Below, one piece after another: positions 1 through 8,237 of a DNA stretch of 64,000 nucleotides. This DNA comes from Flagellimonas allohymeniacidonis. Lineage in GTDB: Bacteria; Bacteroidota; Bacteroidia; Flavobacteriales; Flavobacteriaceae. The stretch spans positions 1,377,882 to 1,441,881 of the forward strand of contig NZ_SGIU01000002.1 of assembly GCF_004296335.1 (NCBI RefSeq), in the 5' to 3' direction. Position 1 is the first letter of the stretch, and every line of letters begins with the position of its first letter. The notes under the pieces were generated by a model. That model saw only the letters and a program-made list of their open reading frames with translations. It ran no database searches and had not been told where the DNA came from. The translations under genes and the position numbers were made by a program.

Positions 1-1218
1 GACGCCTCCTTGAATTTTTATCGGTTGGATGAGTTTGAATCAGATGGTGAGGCAGTCACCAATTCAGATTTGATAACACGTCAACACTTGAACAGCGATT
101 TTTATGGTACCGTCTTCAGCCTGATTTATAAATCAGCACAGTTGGATGCTGTTTTTGGAGGAGGATGGAATCGCTATGATGGCGAGCAATTTGGTGAGAT
201 CATAGGTTCTGAATTTGCAATAGTTCCCAATATTCCCAATCGATTTTTTGAGAATGAAAGTGACAAAAAGGATTTTAACATCTACGCAAAAGGCACCTTT
301 AGACTAAATGACCAACTTTCTCTGTTCGGAGATTTGCAGGTTCGTAACATTAATTATGAAGCAAATGGTTCACTTTTTGAGCCTGGCGCAGTTTTGGACG
401 TAGATGAAAACTATACTTTTTTTAATCCCAAAGCTGGGATAACCTATCGCATTAACCCGAACAACAGTCTTTATCTCTCCTATGCCCGCGCTAACAGAGA
501 ACCAGCTCGGGTGGACTTTGAAAATGGGAATCCTGAGCCTGAAAGCCTGGACGATTTTGAATTGGGATGGCGTCATATTACGTCCGATTTTCAGCTGAAT
601 ACAAACATCTATTATCTAGATTTCAGAAATCAATTGGTGCTTACGGGCGCGTTGGATGAGGTAGGTTTTCCCATTCGCCAGAATAGTGGCAGCAGCTTTC
701 GCTTAGGCTTGGAAATAGATGCCAACTGGAATATTTCAGATATGTTTAGGGTTCGTCCAAATTTGGCATTGAGCACCAATAAGAACCGAGATTTCTTTTT
801 TCAGAGAGATGGTCAATTGGAAAACATGGGGAACACCAACATTTCTTTTTCTCCTGAAATCATAGCCGGAAACGTTTTCACTTTCAGTCCGAATGAGGAT
901 TGGAGCTTCAGCTTGTTTTCCAAATATGTGGGAGAACAATTTATGGGCAATATAGACTCACCGGTTTCCAAACTTGATGCCTATTTTGTGAACGATTTGA
1001 ATATTCAATATCAAATCACCGACATTCCCATTGTGAAATCGATTGTTTTTTCTGGTCAAATCAACAACCTATTCGATTTGGAATATGAGAACAATGGTTT
1101 CTTCTTCACTTTTGATGATGATTTTACCAATCCAGGCACGGTGACGACTGTTGAAGGGAACGGATTTTATCCTCAAGCGGGCATCAATTTCCTGTTGGGT
1201 GCAACAATCAATTTATAG
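1..1218 (+). CDS. TonB-dependent receptor, C-terminal part (5' end outside window)
   Basis: The reading frame is open from the first base, so the start lies upstream of the window. The visible ~406 residues are the outer-membrane beta-barrel of a TonB-dependent receptor: alternating aromatic/polar strands, a barrel segment with LYLSYARANREP, and a terminal strand ending in a hydrophobic GATINL. This family imports siderophore-bound iron, vitamins or glycans across the outer membrane using the TonB-ExbBD energy system. The plug domain and any CarboxypepD_reg extension are not visible, so the substrate cannot be assigned. The 40-bp gap to the next gene allows a common transcript, but nothing shows that they function together. 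Confidence 0.85.
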   Translation, partial: DASLNFYRLDEFESDGEAVTNSDLITRQHLNSDFYGTVFSLIYKSAQLDAVFGGGWNRYDGEQFGEIIGSEFAIVPNIPNRFFENESDKKDFNIYAKGTFRLNDQLSLFGDLQVRNINYEANGSLFEPGAVLDVDENYTFFNPKAGITYRINPNNSLYLSYARANREPARVDFENGNPEPESLDDFELGWRHITSDFQLNTNIYYLDFRNQLVLTGALDEVGFPIRQNSGSSFRLGLEIDANWNISDMFRVRPNLALSTNKNRDFFFQRDGQLENMGNTNISFSPEIIAGNVFTFSPNEDWSFSLFSKYVGEQFMGNIDSPVSKLDAYFVNDLNIQYQITDIPIVKSIVFSGQINNLFDLEYENNGFFFTFDDDFTNPGTVTTVEGNGFYPQAGINFLLGATINL

Positions 1219-1257
1219 CGACATAACCATTAAAAGGGATTCTGTATTTTTAGCTTA

Positions 1258-2262
1258 ATGACAGAATCCCTTAATACACCCTTTTTTAAAAAATCTTCAA
1301 TACGCTGGGGAGTAATAGGCTGTGGCAGCGTGACAGAAAAGAAAAGTGTACCCGCTTACCAACAAACCGAAGGTTTTGAGGTGGCCATGATAATGTGTCG
1401 GAATGCTAGTAGGGCAAAGGACTACGCGGAGAGGCATAAGGTTCCATTTTGGACCACAGACGCCAGGGCAGTTATTGAAAATCCGGAAATTGATGCGGTT
1501 TATATCGCTACTCCCCCCGATTCACATAAGGATTATGCCCTTTGGGTGGCAAAGGCAGGAAAACCTTGCTGCATTGAAAAGCCCATGGCACCTAATTTTC
1601 ATAATTGCGAGGAAATCTACAAGGCATTTTTGGACCGTGAATTGCCGTTGTTTGTCGCTTATTACAGAAGGTCTTTGCCTCGATTTTTGAAAATAAAGGA
1701 GTGGTTGGATACCAAACAAATTGGAACAGTTCAGCAAATCCATTGGGTGAAAACAAAACAACCCAATGATTTGGACCTAAGCGGAAAGTACAATTGGAGG
1801 ACTGACGCAAGCATTGCCCTTGGAGGTTATTTTGATGATTTGGCCAGTCATGGATTGGATTTGTTCACCTTTCTTTTGGGTCCAATAAAAAGCGCCAATG
1901 GGAAGGCTTCTAACGAAGGAGATCTCTACTCGGCCTATGATACTATTACAGGATCTTGGGTACACGAAAATGGAGTTGTGGGTAAAGGAAATTGGAATTT
2001 TCTGGCCCAAAACCGAGAAGATAGTGTTGAAATAATTGGTACGGAAGGCAGAATACTATTTTCTGTCTTGGATGAGGCCCCAATCGAACTTATTACCAAA
2101 TCAGGCCGACAAAGCTTGGAAATTCAGCACCCTGTTCATATCCAAAAATATCATGCGGAAAATATCAAAAAGCACTTTAAAGGAGAAGGTATTCATCCTT
2201 CAATTGGGAAATCAGGAGTTCACACCAGTTGGGTGATGGACTCTATTTTAGGCAAACTGTAG
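1258..2262 (+). CDS. Gfo/Idh/MocA family oxidoreductase
   Basis: A cytoplasmic NAD(P)-dependent oxidoreductase of 334 residues, the usual family length. The Rossmann nucleotide loop GVIGCGSV is at residues 18-25. The EKP motif that carries the conserved lysine is at about 107-109. An ASHGLDLF segment near residue 200 matches the position of the catalytic-region histidine. Family members oxidise or reduce sugars, inositols and related polyols, or act as biliverdin reductases; the sequence does not identify the substrate. It starts at ATG 40 bp after the TonB receptor and converges with an aldo/keto reductase, leaving only 4 bp between the stops. Confidence 0.9.
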   Translation: MTESLNTPFFKKSSIRWGVIGCGSVTEKKSVPAYQQTEGFEVAMIMCRNASRAKDYAERHKVPFWTTDARAVIENPEIDAVYIATPPDSHKDYALWVAKAGKPCCIEKPMAPNFHNCEEIYKAFLDRELPLFVAYYRRSLPRFLKIKEWLDTKQIGTVQQIHWVKTKQPNDLDLSGKYNWRTDASIALGGYFDDLASHGLDLFTFLLGPIKSANGKASNEGDLYSAYDTITGSWVHENGVVGKGNWNFLAQNREDSVEIIGTEGRILFSVLDEAPIELITKSGRQSLEIQHPVHIQKYHAENIKKHFKGEGIHPSIGKSGVHTSWVMDSILGKL

Positions 2263-2266
2263 AGCC

Positions 2267-3253
2267 CTACCAATGGTGATGTACGTGCTGCTTTATTTGA
2301 TTTTGATAAATAGCATCGATTGCTTTAAGCTGCTCGATACTTAGTTCTGGAATCTTCAAGGCCTCAAGATTGGAGTGCAGATGCTCTTGTTTAGAAGCAC
2401 CGGGAATAATACAGCCAACTTCCTGGAAGCTCAATATCCATTTGAGTGCAATGGGAGCTAGATTTTGATAGTCTGGGAAAAGTGCCTTCAAGTCTTCAAC
2501 AGCGTTTAGTCCTAATTCAAAAGGAACGCCAGAAAATGTTTCTCCTTTGTCAAAAGCATTTCCCTCCCTGTTGAAAAAACGGTGGTCGTCTTTACCAAAT
2601 CTGGTTTCTTTCGAAAACTTACCGGTCAGCAGACCGCTCGCCAGAGGAACCCTTACTATGACACCCACGTTTCTTTTCTTGGCTTGTTCAAAAAATAATT
2701 CTGCAGGTCTCTGCCGAAACATATTGAATATGATTTGTACCGTGCTTACATTGGGATATTCAATTCCTTTTAGAGCTTCTTCTACCTTCTCTACACTAAT
2801 GCCAAGGTTTTTTATTTTCCCTTCATCTTTTAGCCTATCAAAAAGTTCGAAAATCTCAGGATTATAGTAAACTTCTGTAGGGGGACAATGCAGTTGAATG
2901 AGGTCTAAACAATCAAGTCCTGTATTTTTTAAGCTGTCCTCTACAAATTTCCTTAATGCTTTCGTAGTATATCTTTCAGCAATATGCGGGTTTATTTGTC
3001 TCCCACATTTGGTGGCAATGTAAATCTTTTCCTTTCTTGAGCGTATCACCTTGCCCACGGCGGCTTCACTCGCACCGGCTTCATAAACATCAGCGGTATC
3101 TATAAAGTTTATACCTAAATCTATGGCTTCGTTGATAATTCGGTCAGCTAGATTGGCATCGAATCCAGAACCCCATTTGCCACCTACCTGCCAAGTACCA
3201 AGAGATATTTCGGAAACCTCGAATCCGGTTTTCCCAAGTTTTCTGTAATTCAC
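2267..3253 (-). CDS. aldo/keto reductase
   Basis: A 328-residue soluble NADPH-dependent carbonyl reductase of the AKR superfamily. The catalytic tetrad is visible: Asp52 and Tyr57 in IDTADVY, Lys82 in IATKCG and His122 in LIQLHCPP. The C-terminal cofactor-binding part includes IIPGASKQEH, which resembles the phosphate-binding region of the NADPH-using subgroup. The protein ends in the His-rich string KQHVHHHW, which is unusual but may be incidental. The substrate is unknown. It lies 11 bp downstream of the Rieske-like lipoprotein gene on the same strand, so the two may be co-transcribed. Confidence 0.9.
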   Translation of the reverse strand: MNYRKLGKTGFEVSEISLGTWQVGGKWGSGFDANLADRIINEAIDLGINFIDTADVYEAGASEAAVGKVIRSRKEKIYIATKCGRQINPHIAERYTTKALRKFVEDSLKNTGLDCLDLIQLHCPPTEVYYNPEIFELFDRLKDEGKIKNLGISVEKVEEALKGIEYPNVSTVQIIFNMFRQRPAELFFEQAKKRNVGVIVRVPLASGLLTGKFSKETRFGKDDHRFFNREGNAFDKGETFSGVPFELGLNAVEDLKALFPDYQNLAPIALKWILSFQEVGCIIPGASKQEHLHSNLEALKIPELSIEQLKAIDAIYQNQIKQHVHHHW

Positions 3254-3264
3254 TTCATTTAAGT

Positions 3265-3702
3265 TTAATTAGAAATCGTAACTGTATTGCCGCTTTGGGT
3301 GGCCCTATAAAAAAGCAAGTCGTAGTAGCGGTTCCCATCATCAGGGCGATTGAGCTGTTGTCCTGTAAAAAGGCTGTAGGTAAAATCTTCACAGGAGCAG
3401 ACAACATTTTGGCCCTCAATTTCCATGGTGGAACAGTTATTGGGGGTGTGATTGGGACAGCTTGCCTCAAAGGCAAAAAAGGTATCCAAGCTTGACTTTA
3501 TAACAAAGGCACCACGAGTACCCACACCGGCATTTCCTATATAAACAGGATTTCCGATTGTATTTAAGTCGTTGTACAAGGGAAGATTCAAGTTGATTTC
3601 AAATCGAAAATTCACCTCCTGCAAAAAGGGATTTCTATTGGACGGATCGCTATCACAGCTTATCAAAACAAGTAGGAAAATACAGGTCCAAAAGTGTCTC
3701 AT
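3265..3702 (-). CDS. lipoprotein with degenerate Rieske-like domain
   Basis: A 145-residue secreted lipoprotein: the signal peptide ends in a lipobox (LVLISC, Cys16). The C-terminal half resembles a Rieske 2Fe-2S fold, with a CPNH motif at 82-85 followed 16 residues later by CSCE at 102-105 and then an FxLFTG-type strand. In a true Rieske protein the ligands are C-x-H and C-x-x-H. Here the spacing of the first pair is altered and the second histidine is glutamate, so a normal cluster is unlikely. Two further cysteines (90 and 104) could form a disulfide. The function is unknown; I infer an envelope protein that kept the fold and lost the metal site. Confidence 0.7.
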   Translation of the reverse strand: MRHFWTCIFLLVLISCDSDPSNRNPFLQEVNFRFEINLNLPLYNDLNTIGNPVYIGNAGVGTRGAFVIKSSLDTFFAFEASCPNHTPNNCSTMEIEGQNVVCSCEDFTYSLFTGQQLNRPDDGNRYYDLLFYRATQSGNTVTISN

Positions 3703-3750
3703 ACGTACGATTTCTTAGCAATATAACGGCAAATTTGGTCAAAAAATGCC

Positions 3751-3758
3751 TATCTTTG
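3751..3758 (+). promoter_or_regulatory. -7 element (TATCTTTG) upstream of greA
   Basis: The octamer TATCTTTG fits the Bacteroidota sigma-A consensus TAnnTTTG. It lies 130 bp before the greA ATG, so the mRNA would have a leader of roughly 120 nt. A TTTG at 3734-3737 lies closer than the usual -33 spacing, so only the -7 box is claimed. Confidence 0.5.
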
Positions 3759-3888
3759 CGTTAAATCCTCGCAAAATACGGTGCGTTGCGCAGTGTTGGT
3801 TGAGGATTTTTGTATTTGTGGTAAAAAGTACATTGGGAAGAAGCTTCTGCATTTTCCCCAATGGCTTTTTGTATTAAAATATGACGAA

Positions 3889-4365
3889 ATGAGCAAGATA
3901 TCGTATTATACAGAGGAAGGATTAAAAAAGCTAAGGGAGGAACTCAACCACTTGAAAGATGTAGAACGCCCAAAAGCTTCCCAGGCTATTGCTGAAGCAA
4001 GGGATAAAGGCGATTTGTCAGAGAATGCCGAGTATGATGCCGCCAAGGAGGCCCAAGGACTCTTGGAAATGAAAATTTCCAAAATGGAGGAAATTTTGTC
4101 AAATGCAAGACTTATTGATGAGTCGCAATTGGATACTTCAAAAGTGTTGGTTTTGTCCACTGTAAAATTGAAGAATCAAACCAATGGTATGGAAATGAAA
4201 TACACCTTGGTTGCTGAAAGCGAAGCAGATTTGAAGGCAGGAAAAATATCCGTCACCTCTCCCATTGGCAAAGGCTTACTTGGAAAGTCGGTTGGAGATG
4301 TAGCCGAAATACAGGTCCCCAATGGAACCCTAAAATTTGATATTCTGGAAATCACCCGGGAATAG
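3889..4365 (+). CDS. greA: transcription elongation factor GreA
   Basis: GreA rescues backtracked RNA polymerase by stimulating cleavage of the nascent RNA 3' end. The 158-residue product has the N-terminal antiparallel coiled coil, including the tip region with the acidic pair in DKGDLSENAEYD, and a C-terminal FKBP-like domain ending in FDILEI. The frame stays open upstream to 3781. I chose the ATG at 3889 because the encoded MSKISYYTEEG is the standard GreA N-terminus, whereas the upstream extension is unlike the family. The HIT gene follows after 65 bp, a pairing I believe is common in Flavobacteriaceae. Confidence 0.95.
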   Translation: MSKISYYTEEGLKKLREELNHLKDVERPKASQAIAEARDKGDLSENAEYDAAKEAQGLLEMKISKMEEILSNARLIDESQLDTSKVLVLSTVKLKNQTNGMEMKYTLVAESEADLKAGKISVTSPIGKGLLGKSVGDVAEIQVPNGTLKFDILEITRE

Positions 4366-4430
4366 ACTTTTGAATTCTTTATATTTAGTCCTGTCATTCG
4401 ATAGGATTTTTTTATTCAAAACCTTACGCC

Positions 4431-4823
4431 ATGCCAAGTATTTTCACCAAAATCATAAATGGAGAAATCCCGAGTTATAAAATAGCCGAGGATGACGACA
4501 ACTTTGCATTTTTGGACATCAACCCGAATGCAGCAGGGCATACGCTTTGTGTCCCGAAGAAGGAGGTCGACAAAATATGGGATTTGGATGAGGAAAGCTA
4601 TATGAAACTAATGGCTTTTTCCCGTAAAGTGGCCAAAGCCATCGAGGCTGCCATTCCATGTGAGCGCGTGGGTATTTCTGTAATTGGATTGGAGGTTCCC
4701 CATGTCCATGTGCATCTGATTCCGTTGCATAGCATGAAAAATGCCACATTTCAGCACAAAGAATCCTTAAAGGCTGAAGAATTTGAAGCCATTGCCGAAA
4801 AAATAAGCCGACTTCTTAAATAA
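4431..4823 (+). CDS. HIT family nucleotide-binding protein
   Basis: A 130-residue histidine-triad hydrolase or transferase of the HINT-like branch. The triad HVHVHLIPL is at residues 91-99, with the nucleophile expected to be the middle histidine of the triad. The N-terminal FTKIINGEIPSYKI segment is typical of bacterial HIT proteins. Members act on purine nucleoside phosphoramidates or dinucleoside polyphosphates; the physiological substrate is not known from sequence. Its last 8 bases overlap the end of the convergent zinc-ribbon membrane protein gene. Confidence 0.93.
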   Translation: MPSIFTKIINGEIPSYKIAEDDDNFAFLDINPNAAGHTLCVPKKEVDKIWDLDEESYMKLMAFSRKVAKAIEAAIPCERVGISVIGLEVPHVHVHLIPLHSMKNATFQHKESLKAEEFEAIAEKISRLLK

Positions 4824-5166
4824 TGCCTTCCAAATGCAGATAGACCGAGGCGCCTATCAAACCCAAAATCAGGATTAGAACAATAAAGAATAAAGTGGTA
4901 AATCGAACGGATGGCTTATCGGGCTGTACCAACTTATTGTAATAATCGAACACCCGCTCAATATCGTTGGTCCAATTTACAGGATAGATAATGGAATAGC
5001 ACTTCTTACACTTGATTTCGTGGGTCACTTCATCTGTAGTGCGATGAAAAAAAGGATTGTAGGTGTGTTTTTGGTAAAAGGAGAGTTTTAACTCCTGGTT
5101 GTAACACTCAGGGCAATTGTTGGTAATATCCGCATCCTTAATAACAATCTTTCGCTCCTTAGCCAT
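4816..5166 (-). CDS. small zinc-ribbon membrane protein, unknown function
   Basis: A 116-residue protein I do not recognise by name. It has two CxxC pairs (Cys18/Cys21 and Cys53/Cys56) that probably form a cytoplasmic zinc ribbon, a linker, and one strongly hydrophobic segment at about 89-111 near the C-terminus. This suggests a tail-anchored inner-membrane protein. It starts 5 bp downstream of the histidine kinase gene on the same strand, so co-transcription is likely, and it could be an accessory to that kinase. That role is inference only. Confidence 0.75.
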   Translation of the reverse strand: MAKERKIVIKDADITNNCPECYNQELKLSFYQKHTYNPFFHRTTDEVTHEIKCKKCYSIIYPVNWTNDIERVFDYYNKLVQPDKPSVRFTTLFFIVLILILGLIGASVYLHLEGII

Positions 5167-5171
5167 AGTAA

Positions 5172-6320
5172 CTAGTTGTTCGCTTTCAAGGAAATTTGCA
5201 TGATTGTTCCTTCTTTATTAGACGAAAGTACTTTAATTTTTCCTTTGTGGTACTCTTCCACAATTCTTTTAACAAGGGAAAGACCCAATCCCCAACCCCT
5301 TTTTTTAGAGGTTACTCCTGGGTTGAAGATGTTTTGATAATCACTTTTTGGAATCCCGTGGCCCGTGTCAGAAACCAAAATATGCACATACTGGCCTTTC
5401 TGCTCAATTTCTATCCCAATATTTCCCTTTCCCTTCATGGCGTCAATGCCATTTTTGACCAAATTTTCAATGCTCCAATTGAACAAAGGGGGATTCAGAA
5501 GAACAGGTAATTTTTCAATATTCGAACTAAATGAAAAATGAATGAGTTTGGAGCTTCTACGCTTCAGGTATTCGTAGGCCTTTTTTGTTTCCGAAACAAT
5601 ATCATGTTCCACAAGGTTGGGTGTCGACCCTATTTTTGAAAATCGCTCAGTGATGGTCTGCAGGCGCAAAATGTCCTTCCCAATTTCCTGGGTGATTTCC
5701 GAATTGATATTTTCTGATTTCAAGAGTTCGTTCCAACCGAGCAAGGAAGTGAGCGGTGTGCCTATTTGATGGGCCGTTTCCTTGGCCATCCCTGCCCATA
5801 GCTTGTTTTGTTCAGAAGCCTTGTTCGTTTTGAAAAAGAAGAAAATCACCGTGCCAAAAAGGAAAATGATCAGCAACAGTGCCAAGGGATAATACTTAAG
5901 TTTGTTCAGCACCTCCGAATTTCCATAATACAAGGTTTCCAACAACTCCCCATCTTGAATGATTTGTATGGGTTCGTTCTCTCTCCGAAATTGTTCTACC
6001 TTCTTTTGAAGGTATGTGCTGTCCTGTGCTTTTTCCTCTGGAATGTTGTGTGTTTTGATGGAGCCTTCCTCATTTACCAAAATCATGGGGGTAGAGGTAT
6101 TGTTGCCCATGACCCTTAAGGTAAGGTTTCCCAACTCTTGATCCACTGAAGACTGAATCAATTCCAATTGGGCCGTGGCCCAAATCTCCATTTTAAGCCG
6201 CTCTTCCTCCTTGAACTTCTTGAAAAAACTATTCGTGTTCCAAAGAATAAGGCTCACAATAACAAATGCCGAAACTAGCATAATTGCATTGGAGGCCTTT
6301 CTCTTGGGGTTAAAGTTCAT
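5172..6320 (-). CDS. sensor histidine kinase (orphan)
   Basis: A 382-residue membrane histidine kinase. Transmembrane segments at about 12-28 and 144-163 frame a periplasmic sensor loop of about 115 residues. There is no HAMP domain. The phospho-acceptor box AHQIGTPL contains His184. The ATPase has an N box (ENLVKN, 285-290), a G1 box (DTGHGIP, 318-324) and a G2 box (RGWGLGLSL, 341-349). The HxxGTPL form of the H box is common in Bacteroidota kinases. No response regulator lies beside it, so the partner is encoded elsewhere. The downstream gene is the small zinc-ribbon membrane protein. Confidence 0.92.
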   Translation of the reverse strand: MNFNPKRKASNAIMLVSAFVIVSLILWNTNSFFKKFKEEERLKMEIWATAQLELIQSSVDQELGNLTLRVMGNNTSTPMILVNEEGSIKTHNIPEEKAQDSTYLQKKVEQFRRENEPIQIIQDGELLETLYYGNSEVLNKLKYYPLALLLIIFLFGTVIFFFFKTNKASEQNKLWAGMAKETAHQIGTPLTSLLGWNELLKSENINSEITQEIGKDILRLQTITERFSKIGSTPNLVEHDIVSETKKAYEYLKRRSSKLIHFSFSSNIEKLPVLLNPPLFNWSIENLVKNGIDAMKGKGNIGIEIEQKGQYVHILVSDTGHGIPKSDYQNIFNPGVTSKKRGWGLGLSLVKRIVEEYHKGKIKVLSSNKEGTIMQISLKANN

Positions 6321-6445
6321 TTTTAATGGAATTGGGATTAAAGATAGCGGAAAATGAAAAAAGAATGTTGATAGTTCATACGGGTATATGGTTTTTATTC
6401 GGGTTCATTTTGCTTACTTTTGGAGCTTATTGAAAAGTATTTTGC

Positions 6446-6823
6446 ATGGAAGTTCAGGGAAGAATTAAAATGATAGATGAGACCAAAACCTATGGCAACA
6501 ATGGTTTCAGAAAGCGCGAAATGGTGGTTACCACAGAAGAACAATATCCACAACATATTTTGGTGGAGTTTGTTCAGGACAAATGTGACCTATTGAACAA
6601 TTACCAAGTGGGCCAACAGGTTAAGATCAGTATTAACCTTAGAGGACGTGATTGGGTGAATCCCCAGGGAGAAACCAAATACTTCAATTCAATTCAAGGA
6701 TGGCGAATAGAAAATCTGGAAACTTCTGGTAACTCTGCAGATGCGCCTCCAGTTCCTCCAATGGAGGCCTTTGAACCGGTTGATGATCTTAATGAGGAAG
6801 ATCACGACGATTTGCCATTTTAA
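6446..6823 (+). CDS. DUF3127 protein with SSB-like acidic tail
   Basis: A 125-residue protein of the Bacteroidota family DUF3127, predicted OB-fold-like, containing the motif VQGRIKMIDETKTYG and a GRDWVNPQGETKYFN core. The last ~30 residues are disordered, Pro/Asp/Glu-rich and end in DDLPF. This closely resembles the tip of single-stranded DNA-binding protein SSB (DDDIPF), which recruits repair and replication enzymes. Single-strand DNA or RNA binding is therefore a reasonable inference, not shown here. The stop codon lies in frame only 6 bases before the TTG start of the next gene, so they are probably co-translated. Confidence 0.85.
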   Translation: MEVQGRIKMIDETKTYGNNGFRKREMVVTTEEQYPQHILVEFVQDKCDLLNNYQVGQQVKISINLRGRDWVNPQGETKYFNSIQGWRIENLETSGNSADAPPVPPMEAFEPVDDLNEEDHDDLPF

Positions 6824-6829
6824 TCCACT

Positions 6830-8206
6830 TTGGGGCTTACCCGGGCTATAGAACGTATTTTTGGAAGGTACCTGCCTTCACCTTTTACCATTGCGGTGCT
6901 GCTAACACTGCTAACGATAGTTTTGGCCCTTGTTTTTACGGATAAACCATCAGACGGAAACCATTTTTTCAGAATATTGAAGTTTTGGGAAAATGGGGTC
7001 TGGAACAACGGTCTGTTGGTCTTTGCGTACCAAATGATGCTTGTTTTGGTGCTTGGGCATGTGCTGGTTCTGAGTCGGCCCATGGAACGGTTGATTTTAA
7101 GAATTACGCGTTTGATAAAAGATACCTCAAGCGCGGCTGTTTTGGTTGCGGTTTCAACCATGTTGGTTTCTTTCTTCAATTGGGGGTTGGGACTTATTTT
7201 CGGTGCTATACTGGCACGAAAGGTAGGGGAATATGCCCAAGCGCACCAAATACCCATCAATTACCCATTGATAGGAGCCTCAGGCTATGTTGGATTGATG
7301 GTATGGCACGGGGGAATCAGTGGTTCGGCCCCATTAAAAGTTGCTGAGGAAGGTCATTTGCAAACCTTGCTCAGTGGCATCTCAGAACCCGATGTGATAT
7401 CCCAACTACCTTCGTCCATTTCCACATCGCTTACTATTTTAAGCACTTCGAATCTGGTGTTGTTTGCTCTAATCGTTCTGGTCATTGGAGTGCTAGTGTA
7501 CTTGTTGGGAAAAAAGGCAAAACCCACTCCAATTCATTTAAAGGAATACGAGTTTGATCATACGAAAACCAAGAAACTGATAGGGGCAGAAAAGTTGGAT
7601 TACTCCCGAGTTGCTGCCACATTATTTGGGGTTTTGATCTTTATCGCTTTTCTGGTACAATACCTCCCAGCAATACAAACATTGAACATTACCCCTAACA
7701 TGCTTAACTTTTTTATGTTGGGATTGGCCATTGTCCTCCACGGTAACTTTAAAAACTTCTTGAGAGCCGTTCAGGAAGCTATTGGTGATACAGCCGGAAT
7801 ATTGATTCAATTTCCACTGTATTTTGGAATTATGGGCATCATGGCCGGAAGCGGGATGATCAATCATATTTCCGATTTTTTTGTCTCCATTAGCAATGAT
7901 ACCACCCTGCCAATTTTCACATTTTTTAGTGCTGGCCTGGTCAACGTATTTGTTCCGAGCGGAGGTGGTCAATGGGCCATTCAGGGACCTTTGGTATTAG
8001 AGTCTGCCTTAAAGTTGGGAGTCCCCCTTCCAAAAGCAATAATGGCATTGGCCTACGGTGATCAAATTACTAATATGTTGCAACCCTTTTGGGCACTTCC
8101 TCTTTTAGGAATTACTAAATTAAATGCAAAGGAGATTCTTCCATACACTGTGATCTTCATGTTTTTTGGCAGCGTCCTCTACATTTTGGGACTTCTTATT
8201 TTTTAA
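6830..8206 (+). CDS. short-chain fatty acid transporter (AtoE family)
   Basis: A 458-residue polytopic inner-membrane protein of the AtoE/TIGR00366 family, proposed to take up short-chain fatty acids such as acetoacetate or butyrate. Features are the N-terminal FGRYLPSPFTIAVLLTLL segment, about ten to twelve hydrophobic helices, and the conserved PSGGGQWAIQGP motif near residue 375. The only start before the conserved N-terminus is TTG at 6830, because the in-frame stop of DUF3127 is 9 bases upstream and no ATG occurs until well inside the first helices. The downstream gene aat begins shortly after its stop. Confidence 0.9.
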   Translation: MGLTRAIERIFGRYLPSPFTIAVLLTLLTIVLALVFTDKPSDGNHFFRILKFWENGVWNNGLLVFAYQMMLVLVLGHVLVLSRPMERLILRITRLIKDTSSAAVLVAVSTMLVSFFNWGLGLIFGAILARKVGEYAQAHQIPINYPLIGASGYVGLMVWHGGISGSAPLKVAEEGHLQTLLSGISEPDVISQLPSSISTSLTILSTSNLVLFALIVLVIGVLVYLLGKKAKPTPIHLKEYEFDHTKTKKLIGAEKLDYSRVAATLFGVLIFIAFLVQYLPAIQTLNITPNMLNFFMLGLAIVLHGNFKNFLRAVQEAIGDTAGILIQFPLYFGIMGIMAGSGMINHISDFFVSISNDTTLPIFTFFSAGLVNVFVPSGGGQWAIQGPLVLESALKLGVPLPKAIMALAYGDQITNMLQPFWALPLLGITKLNAKEILPYTVIFMFFGSVLYILGLLIF

Positions 8207-8237
8207 AGCATTTTGTAACTTTAATAAAAATTGCAAC

